Shown: in pieces, positions 1 through 9,085 of the stretch
Position numbering within the stretch: position 1 is the first letter of the stretch
Layout of the letters: each line of letters starts with the position of its first letter
Assembly: GCF_014635665.1 (NCBI RefSeq)
Contig: NZ_BMDG01000002.1
Location: 124,001 to 188,000, forward strand
Length of the DNA stretch: 64,000 nt
Direction: 5' to 3'
Source of the DNA: Isoptericola cucumis
GTDB lineage: Bacteria; Actinomycetota; Actinomycetes; Actinomycetales; Cellulomonadaceae
Translations under genes and position numbers: made by a program
The notes under the pieces: generated by a model
Seen by the model: only the letters and a program-made list of their open reading frames with translations
The model's database searches: none
Told to the model about the DNA's origin: nothing

Positions 1-2
1 GG

Positions 3-1949
3 ATGGTGACGATCGGCGTCCTGGGGCCGATGACGGCCTGGGGCGACGACGGCGCGGACCTCGCGCTGCGCGGGCCGCGGCACCGTGAGCTGCTCGGCCG
101 GCTGGCCGCCGCCCGCGGCCGTGCGGTGAGCGTCGTCGCGCTGGTCGACGACCTCTGGGACGACCCGCCCCCGGGCGCCGTCGCCGCCGTGCGCACGTTC
201 GTCGCCGCGCTGCGCCGAGCGCTGGAACCGGACCGGGCGCCGCGTGCGCCGGCACGCCTGCTCGTGACGCAGGGGCCCGGCTACGCCCTGCGGCTCCCGG
301 CCGGCGCCGTGGACGCGGACCGCGCCGCGCACCTGGTCGGCGAGGCGGCGCACCTGCCGGCCGCCGCCGCCCTCGGTCGGCTGGACGCCGCGCTCGGGCT
401 GTGGCGGGGCGAGGCGTACGCGGGGGTGGACGCGCCGTGGGCGCACGCCGAGCGGGCACGCCTCGACGAGCTGCGGCTCGGCGCCGTCGAGCAGCGTGCA
501 GACGCCCTCCTGGCGCTGGACCGTACCCGGGACGCGGTCGCCGACCTGGAGCAGCACGTCGTGACGCAGCCGTGGCGGGAGGAGGGCTGGCGCCTGCTCG
601 CCCTGGCCCTGCACCAGGCGGGCCGGCAGGCCGACGCGCGTACCGTGCTCCGGCGCGCGCGTCGGACGCTCGCCGAGGAGCTCGGCCTCGACCCCGGGCC
701 ACGGCTGGCGCAGGCCGAGGCGCGGGTCCTGCGCGGCGAGGAGGCGGGCGGGCCGGACCTCTGGGCGCGGGCGGCGGACACGTTCGCCCGCACCACGACC
801 GGCGGCGCGTCCCGGCTCGAGCAGTCGGCGACCCTCCTGGGCGCGGCCGCGGTGGCGGGTGGGCTCGCCGAGTCGCGTGCCCAGCGGCTCGCGGTGCTGC
901 GGGCCGCGGAACGCCGGGGGGAGCCGGCCCGCACGGCCCGGGTGCTCGACGCGGTGCACGTCCCGAGCGTGTGGCCGGTGCCGGACGACGCGGCGGAGGC
1001 GGCGGCCGTGGCCGCCGTCGCCCGGCGCACGCTGCGCGCCCTCGGCCCCGGCGCCCGGGACCGGGTCCGTTCGAGGCTGCTCGCCACGCTCGCCACGGAG
1101 CTGCGGGGGTCACGGGGGAGCCTCGGCCCGGAGGCGGCCGCGGAGGCCGAGGCGCTGGCCCGGCGCACCGGCGACGCGGCGACGCTCGCCCGCGCCCTGG
1201 GCGCGCGGGCGCTCCACAGGGGCGACCGGGCCGGGCGCGCCGCCGAGCGCGACACGATCGGCGCCGAGCTCGTCGACGTCGCCGCCTCGGCCGGGCTCGC
1301 GACGGACGAGATCCTCGGTCACCTGGTGCGGGTGCAGGCGCGCACGGCGCTCGGCGACCTGGCCGGCGCAGCGGGCCACGCCGCCGCGGCGGGCCGGCTC
1401 GCGTCCGACCACGACCGGCCGCTCGTCGAGGTGCTCACGTCGTGGTGGACCGTCGTGCGCGCCGCGGCCGAGGGGGCGCCGACCGCCGAGGTCGAGGACG
1501 CGGTGCGGGCGGCGGCCGCCGGGCTCGCCGGCACCGGGATGACCGGCGTGCGGGACGGGCTGGAGACGATCGCGCTGCTGAGCCTGCGGGTCGGGCGGGG
1601 CGCCGCCGGCGCCGGTGCCGGGCTCGCCGCCGGCGCCGCTGGGCCGTACGCCGCCTGGGTCGCCCCGTGGACCCTGCTCGCGGCCGGACGACCCGACGAG
1701 GCGCGCCGCGCCCTCGCCCGGGTCGGCGACCCGCCGCCGGGGCTGCTCGTCGAGGCGCTGTGGGTGCTCGCCGGCAGGGCGGCCGTCGCGCTCGGCGACC
1801 GCCGGGTCGCGACGCGGGCGCGGGACGCGCTGGCGCCCGCGGCGGGTGAGCTGGCCGCGGGCAGCGGGCTGCTCACCGCGGGCCCGGTCGACGACCATCT
1901 CGCGGCGCTGGACCGGTTCCTCGCGGGGCCGCCCGGCGCCACGACCTGA
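3..1949 (+). CDS. SARP/BTAD-domain transcriptional regulator
   Basis: 648 aa. The N-terminus (IGVLGP, GPRHRELLGRLA, LVDDLWDDPPP, VRTFVAALRRAL) is the OmpR-like winged helix of SARP regulators. Residues about 95-245 form the bacterial transcriptional activator (BTAD) helical domain, ending in the typical EELGLDPGPRLAQAE. The remaining ~400 residues are Ala/Arg-rich helical, TPR-like sequence. There is no Walker A, so this is not an AfsR-type STAND ATPase. SARPs bind direct repeats near -35 elements and activate specialised-metabolism or stress genes; the target here is unknown. The ATG at 3 fits the usual start of the family, but anything upstream lies outside the window. The next unit, lysC-asd, is on the same strand but is unlikely to be its target. 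Confidence 0.85.
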   Translation: MVTIGVLGPMTAWGDDGADLALRGPRHRELLGRLAAARGRAVSVVALVDDLWDDPPPGAVAAVRTFVAALRRALEPDRAPRAPARLLVTQGPGYALRLPAGAVDADRAAHLVGEAAHLPAAAALGRLDAALGLWRGEAYAGVDAPWAHAERARLDELRLGAVEQRADALLALDRTRDAVADLEQHVVTQPWREEGWRLLALALHQAGRQADARTVLRRARRTLAEELGLDPGPRLAQAEARVLRGEEAGGPDLWARAADTFARTTTGGASRLEQSATLLGAAAVAGGLAESRAQRLAVLRAAERRGEPARTARVLDAVHVPSVWPVPDDAAEAAAVAAVARRTLRALGPGARDRVRSRLLATLATELRGSRGSLGPEAAAEAEALARRTGDAATLARALGARALHRGDRAGRAAERDTIGAELVDVAASAGLATDEILGHLVRVQARTALGDLAGAAGHAAAAGRLASDHDRPLVEVLTSWWTVVRAAAEGAPTAEVEDAVRAAAAGLAGTGMTGVRDGLETIALLSLRVGRGAAGAGAGLAAGAAGPYAAWVAPWTLLAAGRPDEARRALARVGDPPPGLLVEALWVLAGRAAVALGDRRVATRARDALAPAAGELAAGSGLLTAGPVDDHLAALDRFLAGPPGATT

Positions 1950-2059
1950 GACGCCCTTCGTCCGAGGCGCGGGCACGGTCTACCATCGTCGGGCCAACAT
2001 CCATCCCGGCGGGCCGTTGAGACAGACGGAGGCCGCGAGAAGAAGGTTGTGAAAACCGC

Positions 2060-3373
2060 ATGGCCCTAGTCGTGCAGAAATACGGTGGGTCGTCCGTTGC
2101 GGACGCCCAGTCCATCAAGCGCATCGCCAAGCGCATCGCGGAGGCGAGGCGAGCGGGGGACGACGTCGTCGTGGTGGTGAGCGCCATGGGCGACACCACG
2201 GACGAGCTCCTCGACCTCGCCGGGGAGATCACCCCGCTGCCGCCCAAGCGCGAGCTCGACATCCTCCTCACCGCCGGCGAGCGCATCTCGATGTCGCTGC
2301 TCGCGATGGCGATCACCAAGCTCGGCGTGAAGGCGAAGTCCTTCACCGGCCAGCAGGCCGGCCTCCTCACGGACGCCGTCCACGGCCGCGCGCAGATCGT
2401 CGACGTCGTGCCCCACCGCGTCCACGAGACGCTGAGCAAGGGGCAGGTGGCGATCGTCGCGGGGTTCCAGGGCGTCAGCCGCAGCAACGACGTCACGACC
2501 CTCGGTCGTGGCGGCTCGGACACGACGGCCGTCGCGCTCGCGGCGGGCCTCGGCGCCGACGTCTGCGAGATCTACACCGACGTGGACGGCATCTTCACCG
2601 CCGACCCGCGGGTCGCCTCGAGCGCCCGCAAGATCGACCGCATCACCTACGAGGAGATGCTCGAGCTCGCCGCCGGCGGGGCCAAGGTCCTCGCCCTGCG
2701 CGCGGTCGAGTACGCGCGCCGCTACGAGGTGCCCGTGCACGTGCGCAGCTCGTTCACCACCAAGACCGGCACCCTCGTCTCGGGCACGTACGGCGACCTG
2801 ATCGACCCGAACGCCCCCGCGGGCAGCTCCGCGGGCCAGGAGGAAGCGAAGATGGAAGACCCGATCATCTCCGGCGTCGCGCACGACGACAGCGAGGCCA
2901 AGATCACCGTCGTCGGCGTGCCGGACAAGCCCGGCATGGCCGCCCGCCTGTTCGAGGTCGTGGCCGGCGCCGGCGCGAACATCGACATGATCGTGCAGAA
3001 CGTCTCCGCCGCGTCGACCGGCCGCACGGACATCTCGTTCACGCTGCCGCACGCGAGCACGTCGACCACGATGGCGGCCCTGAACGCGGCCCGCGGCGAG
3101 ATCGGCTACGACTCGCTGGAGTCCGACGACCAGATCGGCAAGCTGTCCCTCGTCGGGGCGGGCATGAAGTCGAACCCCGGCGTCTCGGCGCGCCTCTTCG
3201 GCGCGCTGCGCGACGCGGGCATCAACATCGAGATGATCTCCACCTCGGAGATCCGCATCTCGGTCGTCACCCGGGCCGACTCGCTCCACGACGCCGTGCG
3301 CGCCGTGCACCACGCGTTCGACCTCGACTCCACCGACGGCGAGGCCGTCGTCTACGCCGGAACCGGGCGGTGA
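2060..3373 (+). CDS. lysC: Aspartate kinase (alpha subunit, full length)
   Basis: 437 aa, cytoplasmic. It phosphorylates L-aspartate to 4-phospho-aspartate, the first step to lysine/DAP, threonine and methionine. The N-terminal amino-acid-kinase domain begins [12 protein letters not shown] (KYGGSS nucleotide loop) and contains [22 protein letters not shown] and [13 protein letters not shown]. Two ACT domains follow (from about residue 265: [17 protein letters not shown] and [19 protein letters not shown]) and bind lysine/threonine for feedback inhibition. The stop is 6 nt before asd, so the two form an operon. The 110 bp upstream show no clear promoter; a TACCAT hexamer at 1981 is a weak -10 candidate. 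An in-frame internal start gives a separate beta subunit. Confidence 0.97.
   Translation: MALVVQKYGGSSVADAQSIKRIAKRIAEARRAGDDVVVVVSAMGDTTDELLDLAGEITPLPPKRELDILLTAGERISMSLLAMAITKLGVKAKSFTGQQAGLLTDAVHGRAQIVDVVPHRVHETLSKGQVAIVAGFQGVSRSNDVTTLGRGGSDTTAVALAAGLGADVCEIYTDVDGIFTADPRVASSARKIDRITYEEMLELAAGGAKVLALRAVEYARRYEVPVHVRSSFTTKTGTLVSGTYGDLIDPNAPAGSSAGQEEAKMEDPIISGVAHDDSEAKITVVGVPDKPGMAARLFEVVAGAGANIDMIVQNVSAASTGRTDISFTLPHASTSTTMAALNAARGEIGYDSLESDDQIGKLSLVGAGMKSNPGVSARLFGALRDAGINIEMISTSEIRISVVTRADSLHDAVRAVHHAFDLDSTDGEAVVYAGTGR
2852..3373 (+). CDS. lysC: Aspartate kinase beta subunit (internal in-frame start)
   Basis: A perfect AGGAGGA (2838-2844) lies 7 nt before an ATG at 2852 that is in frame with lysC (codon 265). 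This would produce a 173-aa protein, starting [17 protein letters not shown], that contains only the two ACT domains. Overlapping alpha/beta aspartokinase genes are established in Bacillus and Corynebacterium, where the enzyme is alpha2beta2 and the interface holds the effector sites. The Corynebacterium beta subunit begins with a similar segment. Seen: the Shine-Dalgarno site, spacing and frame. Inferred: use in vivo. Confidence 0.75.
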   Translation: MEDPIISGVAHDDSEAKITVVGVPDKPGMAARLFEVVAGAGANIDMIVQNVSAASTGRTDISFTLPHASTSTTMAALNAARGEIGYDSLESDDQIGKLSLVGAGMKSNPGVSARLFGALRDAGINIEMISTSEIRISVVTRADSLHDAVRAVHHAFDLDSTDGEAVVYAGTGR

Positions 3374-4495
<1,122 letters not shown>

Positions 4496-4530
4496 CCGCG
4501 AGGTCGTTCATCGGTCGGCCGAGACCGCGA

Positions 4531-4567
4531 CGAGGCCCGACGGCGAGTGGATCGCCGTCGGGCCTCG
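4531..4567. terminator. Bidirectional terminator hairpin between asd and fic
   Basis: Perfect 16-bp inverted repeat (4531-4546 / 4552-4567) with a 5-nt loop, between the convergent ends of asd (+) and the Fic gene (-). There is no U-tract, as is common for actinobacterial terminators. Confidence 0.75.
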
Positions 4568-4586
4568 CGCGGTGGTGCCAGTGCCG

Positions 4587-5432
4587 TCAGGCCGTCGTGC
4601 GGGTCAGGACCCGAAGCACCCTGGGGGCAAAGAACCTGCGCTTGTATGCGGCGGCATCGACGACGTCGAGAATCCCGAGCTCGACGAGCTGACCGACGAG
4701 CTTGTTGGCCCGCCCGTAGGACACGCCGAGGTCGGCCTCGACCTTGCGCACCGTGAAGGTCGGGTTGGCGACGGCGAGATCGACGAGCGCATGGGCTGAA
4801 TCGGCCCGGAGGTGGGAGGCACGGACGACTTCCCTCAACTCCGCCTGGACCGCGACGAGCGCGACCATCTCGCGGCGGGTGTTGTCCGCCGCTTGCTGCA
4901 GTCCCTGGGCGAAGAACCTGACGTACGCGTCCCAGTCGTTGCCGGTGCTGACGCCGAGCAGCCGGTCATAGTACTCGCGCCGGCGGGCTTCGAACCATGG
5001 CGAGACCGTGAGGGTGGGTTCGGTGAGCACGCCCGTGCTCTGCAGGTGGAGCACGATCAGGAACCGACCGACGCGGCCGTTGCCGTCGCGGAACGGGTGC
5101 AACGTCTCGAACTGGTAGTGGGACATGGCCGCCGCCACGACGGGATCGATCGTCCTGCGGTGGTCGGCGCGCATCCAGTCGACGAGGTCGCGAACTCCGC
5201 CCTCGAGCAGAAGTCCGCCGGGTGGGGGGACGAAGCGTGCAGCCTCCACCGGAAACCTGATCGATGCCACGTCGTCGCGGCGGCCGATGACCACTTGACC
5301 GTCGCGAAGACGCCCGGACTGAGCCTCCAGCGGGGTGCTCGTCATGAGAATGCCCTGGAGCTCGCTGAGCATCGTCAGCGAGATGGGCCAGCCGTCGGCG
5401 ACGCGGGCGAAACCTGCGTTCGCCATCCGCAC
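4587..5432 (-). CDS. Fic-domain protein, N-terminally truncated (possible pseudogene)
   Basis: 281 aa from the only available start (ATG 5432; GTG 5438 is an alternative). The catalytic Fic motif HPFRDGNGRVGR (His about residue 112) is intact, preceded by the FETLHPF helix. The C-terminal third holds a winged-helix-like segment (KVEADLGVSYGRANKLVGQLVELGILD). Fic enzymes transfer AMP or other nucleotide parts to target proteins. Upstream of the ATG the same frame still reads family-like sequence (TAELVEILNYVR) but has no start before a stop at about 5540. An ATG at 5536 opens a neighbouring frame. So a frameshift and/or deletion has removed the usual N-terminal part, including the inhibitory (S/T)xxxE(G/N) helix. 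Either it is decaying, or it is an unrestrained Fic enzyme. Confidence 0.75.
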   Translation of the reverse strand: MRMANAGFARVADGWPISLTMLSELQGILMTSTPLEAQSGRLRDGQVVIGRRDDVASIRFPVEAARFVPPPGGLLLEGGVRDLVDWMRADHRRTIDPVVAAAMSHYQFETLHPFRDGNGRVGRFLIVLHLQSTGVLTEPTLTVSPWFEARRREYYDRLLGVSTGNDWDAYVRFFAQGLQQAADNTRREMVALVAVQAELREVVRASHLRADSAHALVDLAVANPTFTVRKVEADLGVSYGRANKLVGQLVELGILDVVDAAAYKRRFFAPRVLRVLTRTTA

Positions 5433-5530
5433 GTAGTTCAGGATCTCGACGAGCTCAGCGGTCGCGCCGGGTCGCTCCCACGGATCGTGACGAGTTCTCC
5501 GGGAGCGTCGTTCAGGAACATTTCGAGGTC

Positions 5531-5567
5531 CACCATGTCACTCTAGAACTGTTTGAGTGACATGGTG
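5531..5567. repeat. 13-bp perfect inverted repeat upstream of fic
   Basis: CACCATGTCACTC (5531-5543) and its exact complement (5555-5567) flank an 11-nt A/T-richer centre. It lies between the tetR stop and the Fic gene, both on the minus strand, and includes an ATG at 5536. It could be a tetR terminator, an operator, or the scar of an inserted element; there is no U-tract. Confidence 0.6.
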
Positions 5568-5593
5568 TCGAGCGGGATATCACTTGTGGACAA

Positions 5594-6367
5594 CTAGCGA
5601 CGTCTGCCCTGGCGCTCGACGTGCAGCTCGAGCCCGTCGAGGAAGCACGACAGGCCCAGCTCGAAGGTCCCCTCCCAGGTGCCCTGGAAGGCGTCCGTGT
5701 CCAGGGCGGCCATCGTGGGGTAGTCGCCCGACCGCATCGCCGGCTCCATGAACGGCAGCTGCGCCCCCCAGAACTCCTCGTCGTCGAGCCCGGACTCGGC
5801 CGACACCCGCTCGTAGAAGATCTGCTGGCGCACCGCCCCGACCACGAAGCCGTCCAGGGCGGTGACGAGGTCAAGCTTGTCGCGGCTGCTCAGCGGCAGG
5901 TCGGCGAGCCCGGTCATCGTGCGCTCGAGCCCGGCGACGTTGCCCGGGCCCAGCACCGGGCGCGCCATGTTCACCTCGAGGAGCCACGGGTGACGCAGGT
6001 AGAGCGCGCGCCCTTCCCGGGCGTCCGAGGAGAGCGTCTCCCGCCACGAGTCCGGGGGTGCGCCCGCGCCCGGCGCCGGCGCCAGCACGCGGTCGAGGAC
6101 GAGGGCGAGCAGCACCTGCTTGTCGGGGACGTAGCGGTAGAGAGTCATCGTGCCGACGCCGAGCTCGCGCGCGATGCGGCGCATCGACAGCGCGGCCGTG
6201 CCGTCGCCGTCGGCGATCTCGATCGCCACCTCGACGATGCGGTCGAGCGTGAGCCCGGGCCGGGGGCCGCGGCCCGCCGGGGCCCGCCCGTGCCAGAGCA
6301 GCTCGAGCGCCCGCGTCACGTGGGCGCGGGCGTCGGCGGGTGCGCGGTCGGCGGATCGGTCGCTCAT
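5594..6367 (-). CDS. TetR-family transcriptional repressor
   Basis: 257 aa. The N-terminal TetR HTH covers about residues 40-85 (LTLDRIVEVAIEIADGDGTAALSMRRIARELGVGTMTLYRYVPDKQVLL). The C-terminal region resembles the tetracycline-repressor-type ligand domain. The gene is divergent from a drug-type ABC transporter pair 99 bp away, the usual arrangement of a local repressor that releases on binding the exported compound. ATG 6367 gives a typical short tail before the HTH. Ligand unknown. Confidence 0.92.
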   Translation of the reverse strand: MSDRSADRAPADARAHVTRALELLWHGRAPAGRGPRPGLTLDRIVEVAIEIADGDGTAALSMRRIARELGVGTMTLYRYVPDKQVLLALVLDRVLAPAPGAGAPPDSWRETLSSDAREGRALYLRHPWLLEVNMARPVLGPGNVAGLERTMTGLADLPLSSRDKLDLVTALDGFVVGAVRQQIFYERVSAESGLDDEEFWGAQLPFMEPAMRSGDYPTMAALDTDAFQGTWEGTFELGLSCFLDGLELHVERQGRRR

Positions 6368-6408
6368 GGCACGAGCATGCTAGGCGCGAACAGGGTACAC
6401 CGCACGCA

Positions 6409-6438
6409 TTGACGACGGCCGCTGAGCGTCGTTAGATT
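6409..6438 (+). promoter_or_regulatory. Promoter with TetR-operator-like palindrome for the 6467 ABC operon
   Basis: A TTGACG (6409-6414) is separated by 18 nt from TAGATT (6433-6438). Inside the spacer, ACGACG (6412-6417) and CGTCGT (6427-6432) form a 6-bp inverted repeat, well placed for the divergent TetR protein to block RNA polymerase. A wider GGTAC/GTACC pair flanks the region. Confidence 0.5.
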
Positions 6439-6466
6439 GCGTACACCGTACCCAGCAGGAGGAGCC

Positions 6467-7438
6467 ATGCCACCGTCCGCACTCGCGATCCGCGCCGTCG
6501 GCCTGACCAAGCGCTACGGCGACGCCGTCGCCCTCGACGGCGTCGACCTCTCGGTCGAGAGCGGCACCGTCCACGGCCTGCTCGGCCCGAACGGCGCCGG
6601 CAAGACGACCGCCGTCCGCATCCTGACCACGCTGACCCGGTTCGACGCGGGAAGTGCCGAGGTCTCCGGGCACGACGTGCGGACCGCGCCCCGCATGGTC
6701 CGCCGTGCCATCGGGCTGACCGGTCAGCAGACCGCCGTCGACGACCTGCTCACCGCCCGGCAGAACCTCGTGATGTTCGGGCGGCTCTTCCGTCTCGACA
6801 AGGGCAGCTCCCGCCGCCGCGCGGACGAGCTGCTCGACCAGTTCAGCCTGTCCGGCGACGCCGACCGCACCCCCAAGAAGTTCTCCGGCGGGATGCGCCG
6901 CCGCCTCGACCTGGCCGCCTCGATGATCCTGGCGCCCCGGGTGCTCTTCCTCGACGAGCCCACCACGGGCCTGGACCCCGCCGGACGACGCGAGGTCTGG
7001 CAGGCGGTGCGCGAGCTCGCAGCCGGCGGCACCACGGTGCTGCTCACCACGCACTACCTCGACGAGGCCGACCAGCTGTGCGACCGGATCAGCGTCGTCG
7101 ACCACGGGCGCAACCTCGTGGAGGACACCCCGTCCGGCCTCAAGCGCCGCATCGGCGACGAGCGGCTCGAGCTCACCGTCGCCGACCCGGCGGACCTCGA
7201 CGAGGCGGCCCGCCTCGTCGAGAAGGTCACCGACGCCACCCCCGACCGTGCCGACGACGGCACCACCCTGAGCGTCCCCGTGCCCGACGGGGTGGGGGCG
7301 CTCACGGAGGTCGCCGCCGAGGTGCGCGCCGCCGGCCTGACGGTCGCCGACATCGGCCTCCGCCGGCCCACCCTCGACGAGGCGTTCCTGCAGCTCACCG
7401 ACCAGCAGCCCGACGCGACGAAGGAGCAGGTCCGATGA
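6467..7438 (+). CDS. Drug-type ABC transporter ATP-binding protein (DrrA-like)
   Basis: 323 aa. Walker A GPNGAGKTT (residues 40-48), signature FSGGMRRRLDLA, Walker B VLFLDEPTTGLDP and switch TTHYLDEADQLCDR. The C-terminal DUF4162-like tail ends RRPTLDEAFLQLT, as in daunorubicin-resistance ATPases. ATG 6467 is chosen because AGGAGGAG precedes it; the TTG at 6437 overlaps the promoter -10. ATGA overlap with the next gene makes a two-gene exporter with 7435. Confidence 0.94.
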   Translation: MPPSALAIRAVGLTKRYGDAVALDGVDLSVESGTVHGLLGPNGAGKTTAVRILTTLTRFDAGSAEVSGHDVRTAPRMVRRAIGLTGQQTAVDDLLTARQNLVMFGRLFRLDKGSSRRRADELLDQFSLSGDADRTPKKFSGGMRRRLDLAASMILAPRVLFLDEPTTGLDPAGRREVWQAVRELAAGGTTVLLTTHYLDEADQLCDRISVVDHGRNLVEDTPSGLKRRIGDERLELTVADPADLDEAARLVEKVTDATPDRADDGTTLSVPVPDGVGALTEVAAEVRAAGLTVADIGLRRPTLDEAFLQLTDQQPDATKEQVR

Positions 7439-8301
7439 CCGCCGTCCCCCAGGCGAACGCCGCCGGCGACGCCCCCGCCACCGAGACGCTCGTGGACCGC
7501 GCCCGCTGGGCGGTCAAGGACTCCTGGACCATCGTCGTGCAGGAGTTCCTGCACCTGGTCCACCAGCCCTCGACCTTCGCCTGGCAGCTCGGCATGCCGG
7601 TCGTCATGGTGCTGATGTTCGTCTACGTCTTCGGCAGCGCCATGGACGTCACCGGGATGGGCGCGGGGGTCGGCTACGTCGACTACGCGATGCCGGGCAT
7701 GTTCGCGATGACCATCGCCTTCGGCTTCATGAACACCGCGTTCCCCGTGGCCTTCAACAAGGAGAAGGGCTTCGTCGACAGGTTCCGCTCGATGCCGATG
7801 TCCTCGTCGGCGGTGGTGACCGGCCGCGGGGTCGCGGACATCATCCAGGCCGCGATCGACCTCGCCGTCATCGTCGGCATCGCGCTGCTCATCGGGTGGC
7901 GGCCCGGCGGCACGCCGGGCGAGACTCTCGCGGCCTTCGGGCTGCTGCTGTGGCTGCGCCTCGCGCTGATCTTCGTCGGCGTGTGGATCGGTCTGAGGGT
8001 GAAGAACACCGAGGCGGCCGGCAGCCTGTTCGCGATCGCGTTCCCGCTGGGGTTCATCTCCTCCGTCTTCGCGCCGCCGGACATGATGCCTGGCTGGCTC
8101 GGCGCGGTGGCCGCGTGGAACCCGGTGTCGTCCACCGCCTCCGCGATCCGCGAGCTGTTCCACACGCCGGGCGTCGAGCTCGCCACGAGCGGCTACTGGA
8201 TCGAGGGGCACGCCGTCGCCGGCGCGGTCGTGTGGCCGGCCCTGATCACGCTGGCCTTCCTCCCGCTGGCGGTGCGTCAGTTCCAGCGTCTTGGCCGCTG
8301 A
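7435..8301 (+). CDS. ABC transporter permease (ABC-2/DrrB type)
   Basis: 288 aa inner-membrane permease with about six hydrophobic segments. Visible: FAWQLGMPVVMVLMFVYVFG near the N-terminus, the ABC-2 stretch FNKEKGFVDRFRSMPMSSSAVVTGR, and the typical FAPPDMMPGWLGAVAAWNPVSS near the C-terminus. It overlaps the ATPase stop by 4 nt (ATGA) and is the membrane partner of the 6467 gene. Drug export is inferred from the family and the adjacent TetR. Its 3' end overlaps the convergent gene at 8246 by 56 bp. Confidence 0.93.
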   Translation: MTAVPQANAAGDAPATETLVDRARWAVKDSWTIVVQEFLHLVHQPSTFAWQLGMPVVMVLMFVYVFGSAMDVTGMGAGVGYVDYAMPGMFAMTIAFGFMNTAFPVAFNKEKGFVDRFRSMPMSSSAVVTGRGVADIIQAAIDLAVIVGIALLIGWRPGGTPGETLAAFGLLLWLRLALIFVGVWIGLRVKNTEAAGSLFAIAFPLGFISSVFAPPDMMPGWLGAVAAWNPVSSTASAIRELFHTPGVELATSGYWIEGHAVAGAVVWPALITLAFLPLAVRQFQRLGR

Positions 8302-8959
8302 GCCGGCGGTCGTCGCGCCGGCCGGGCCGCCGGCCGACGGTCGGCGCGACGACGACGATCGCGGCGGCGGCGAGCACGTGCCACGCCGCGTGCCCGAGGG
8401 GCGGGCTGCCGAGCACCGCCTCGTCGAGCCGGGCGCCGGGCCCTGTGCCGGACCACGGCCGGTCGGGGCGGGACAGCTCGGCGACGACGCTGCCGACCCC
8501 GAGGACGGCGAGCGCGCCGAGCAGGCGAGGGCGCAGGGCCGGCCGCGCCCGCGCGCGCAGCAGGACCGCCACCACCGCGACGGCCGCCGTCGTGCCCTGC
8601 GCGACGACGGACGCCACGGGCCAGACGGCGGCGAGGACGACGTCGGCCGCCGTCGGGGCGAGCCACCACCAGGCCCGCATCCGCCGGCTGGTGAGGTCGG
8701 CGACGGCGTCCGCGGCGATCAGCGCGTAGGTGCCCAGCAGGGGCGGGTCGTGGACGACGGGGTTCCACGACGGTGCCGGGCCGTGCTGCACCACCGACCC
8801 GACGCCGACCAGGACCGCGAGCACGCCGAGGCACGCGCGCGCCCGGACCGTGCCGGGCTCGGTGTCGGGCGCGGCGCCGCCCGCGCGCGCGGTCGCGACG
8901 ATCCACGCGCCCGCGACGACGAACGCGAGGCTCGACCAGACGTCCGGCGACCCCGCCAT
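8246..8959 (-). CDS. CREST-superfamily-like membrane protein (ceramidase-like)
   Basis: 237 aa, about seven hydrophobic helices. The spaced polar residues of the alkaline ceramidase/PAQR/Per1 (CREST) superfamily are visible: Ser and His in GVGSVVQHG (S55, H59), an Asp in the next segment, and HxxxH in GHAAWH (H190, H194). The start WSSLAFVVAGAWI resembles bacterial ceramidase-like proteins. A metal-dependent lipid amide hydrolase activity is a family-based guess. It is convergent with, and overlaps, the ABC permease gene. A GGAGG lies only 1 nt before the ATG, so translation may be leaderless or weak. Confidence 0.65.
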   Translation of the reverse strand: MAGSPDVWSSLAFVVAGAWIVATARAGGAAPDTEPGTVRARACLGVLAVLVGVGSVVQHGPAPSWNPVVHDPPLLGTYALIAADAVADLTSRRMRAWWWLAPTAADVVLAAVWPVASVVAQGTTAAVAVVAVLLRARARPALRPRLLGALAVLGVGSVVAELSRPDRPWSGTGPGARLDEAVLGSPPLGHAAWHVLAAAAIVVVAPTVGRRPGRRDDRRLSGQDAGTDAPPAGGRPA

Positions 8960-9028
8960 GCCTCCAGTGTCGTGGGCGGTGTCACGTGCTCTCTCGGCGA
9001 GAGGGGTTGCGCCGACCCGAGGTCCTAT

Positions 9029-9052
9029 GGTTCATTAGTCGAGTAATGAACC
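9029..9052. promoter_or_regulatory. GntR/YtrA-type operator upstream of the ABC operon
   Basis: Perfect 9-bp inverted repeat GGTTCATTA-N6-TAATGAACC, an AT-rich island in very GC-rich DNA, 34 bp before the GntR start. It is most likely the autoregulatory operator of the 9086 regulator. Confidence 0.75.
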
Positions 9053-9085
9053 AACCGACCAACGAACCGACGTGAGGAGGCCCGC

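Noticed and set aside
281-1255. Long minus-strand and alternate-frame ORFs throughout the window
   Set aside because: They are Arg/Ala/Ser-rich shadows caused by high third-position GC; none shows family motifs and all lie over well-supported genes.
2004-2036. CCATCC near 2004 as a fourth SigK promoter before lysC
   Set aside because: No CCGAA element lies 13-18 nt downstream; similar lone CCATCC hits at 36704 and 42077 are inside genes.
1950-2059. Lysine riboswitch before lysC
   Set aside because: The 110-bp gap is too short for the class and shows none of its conserved motifs.
9047-9076. 9-codon frame ATG AAC CAA ... TGA as a leader peptide of the GntR gene
   Set aside because: It has no own Shine-Dalgarno site, overlaps the operator palindrome, and no hairpin follows; probably chance.
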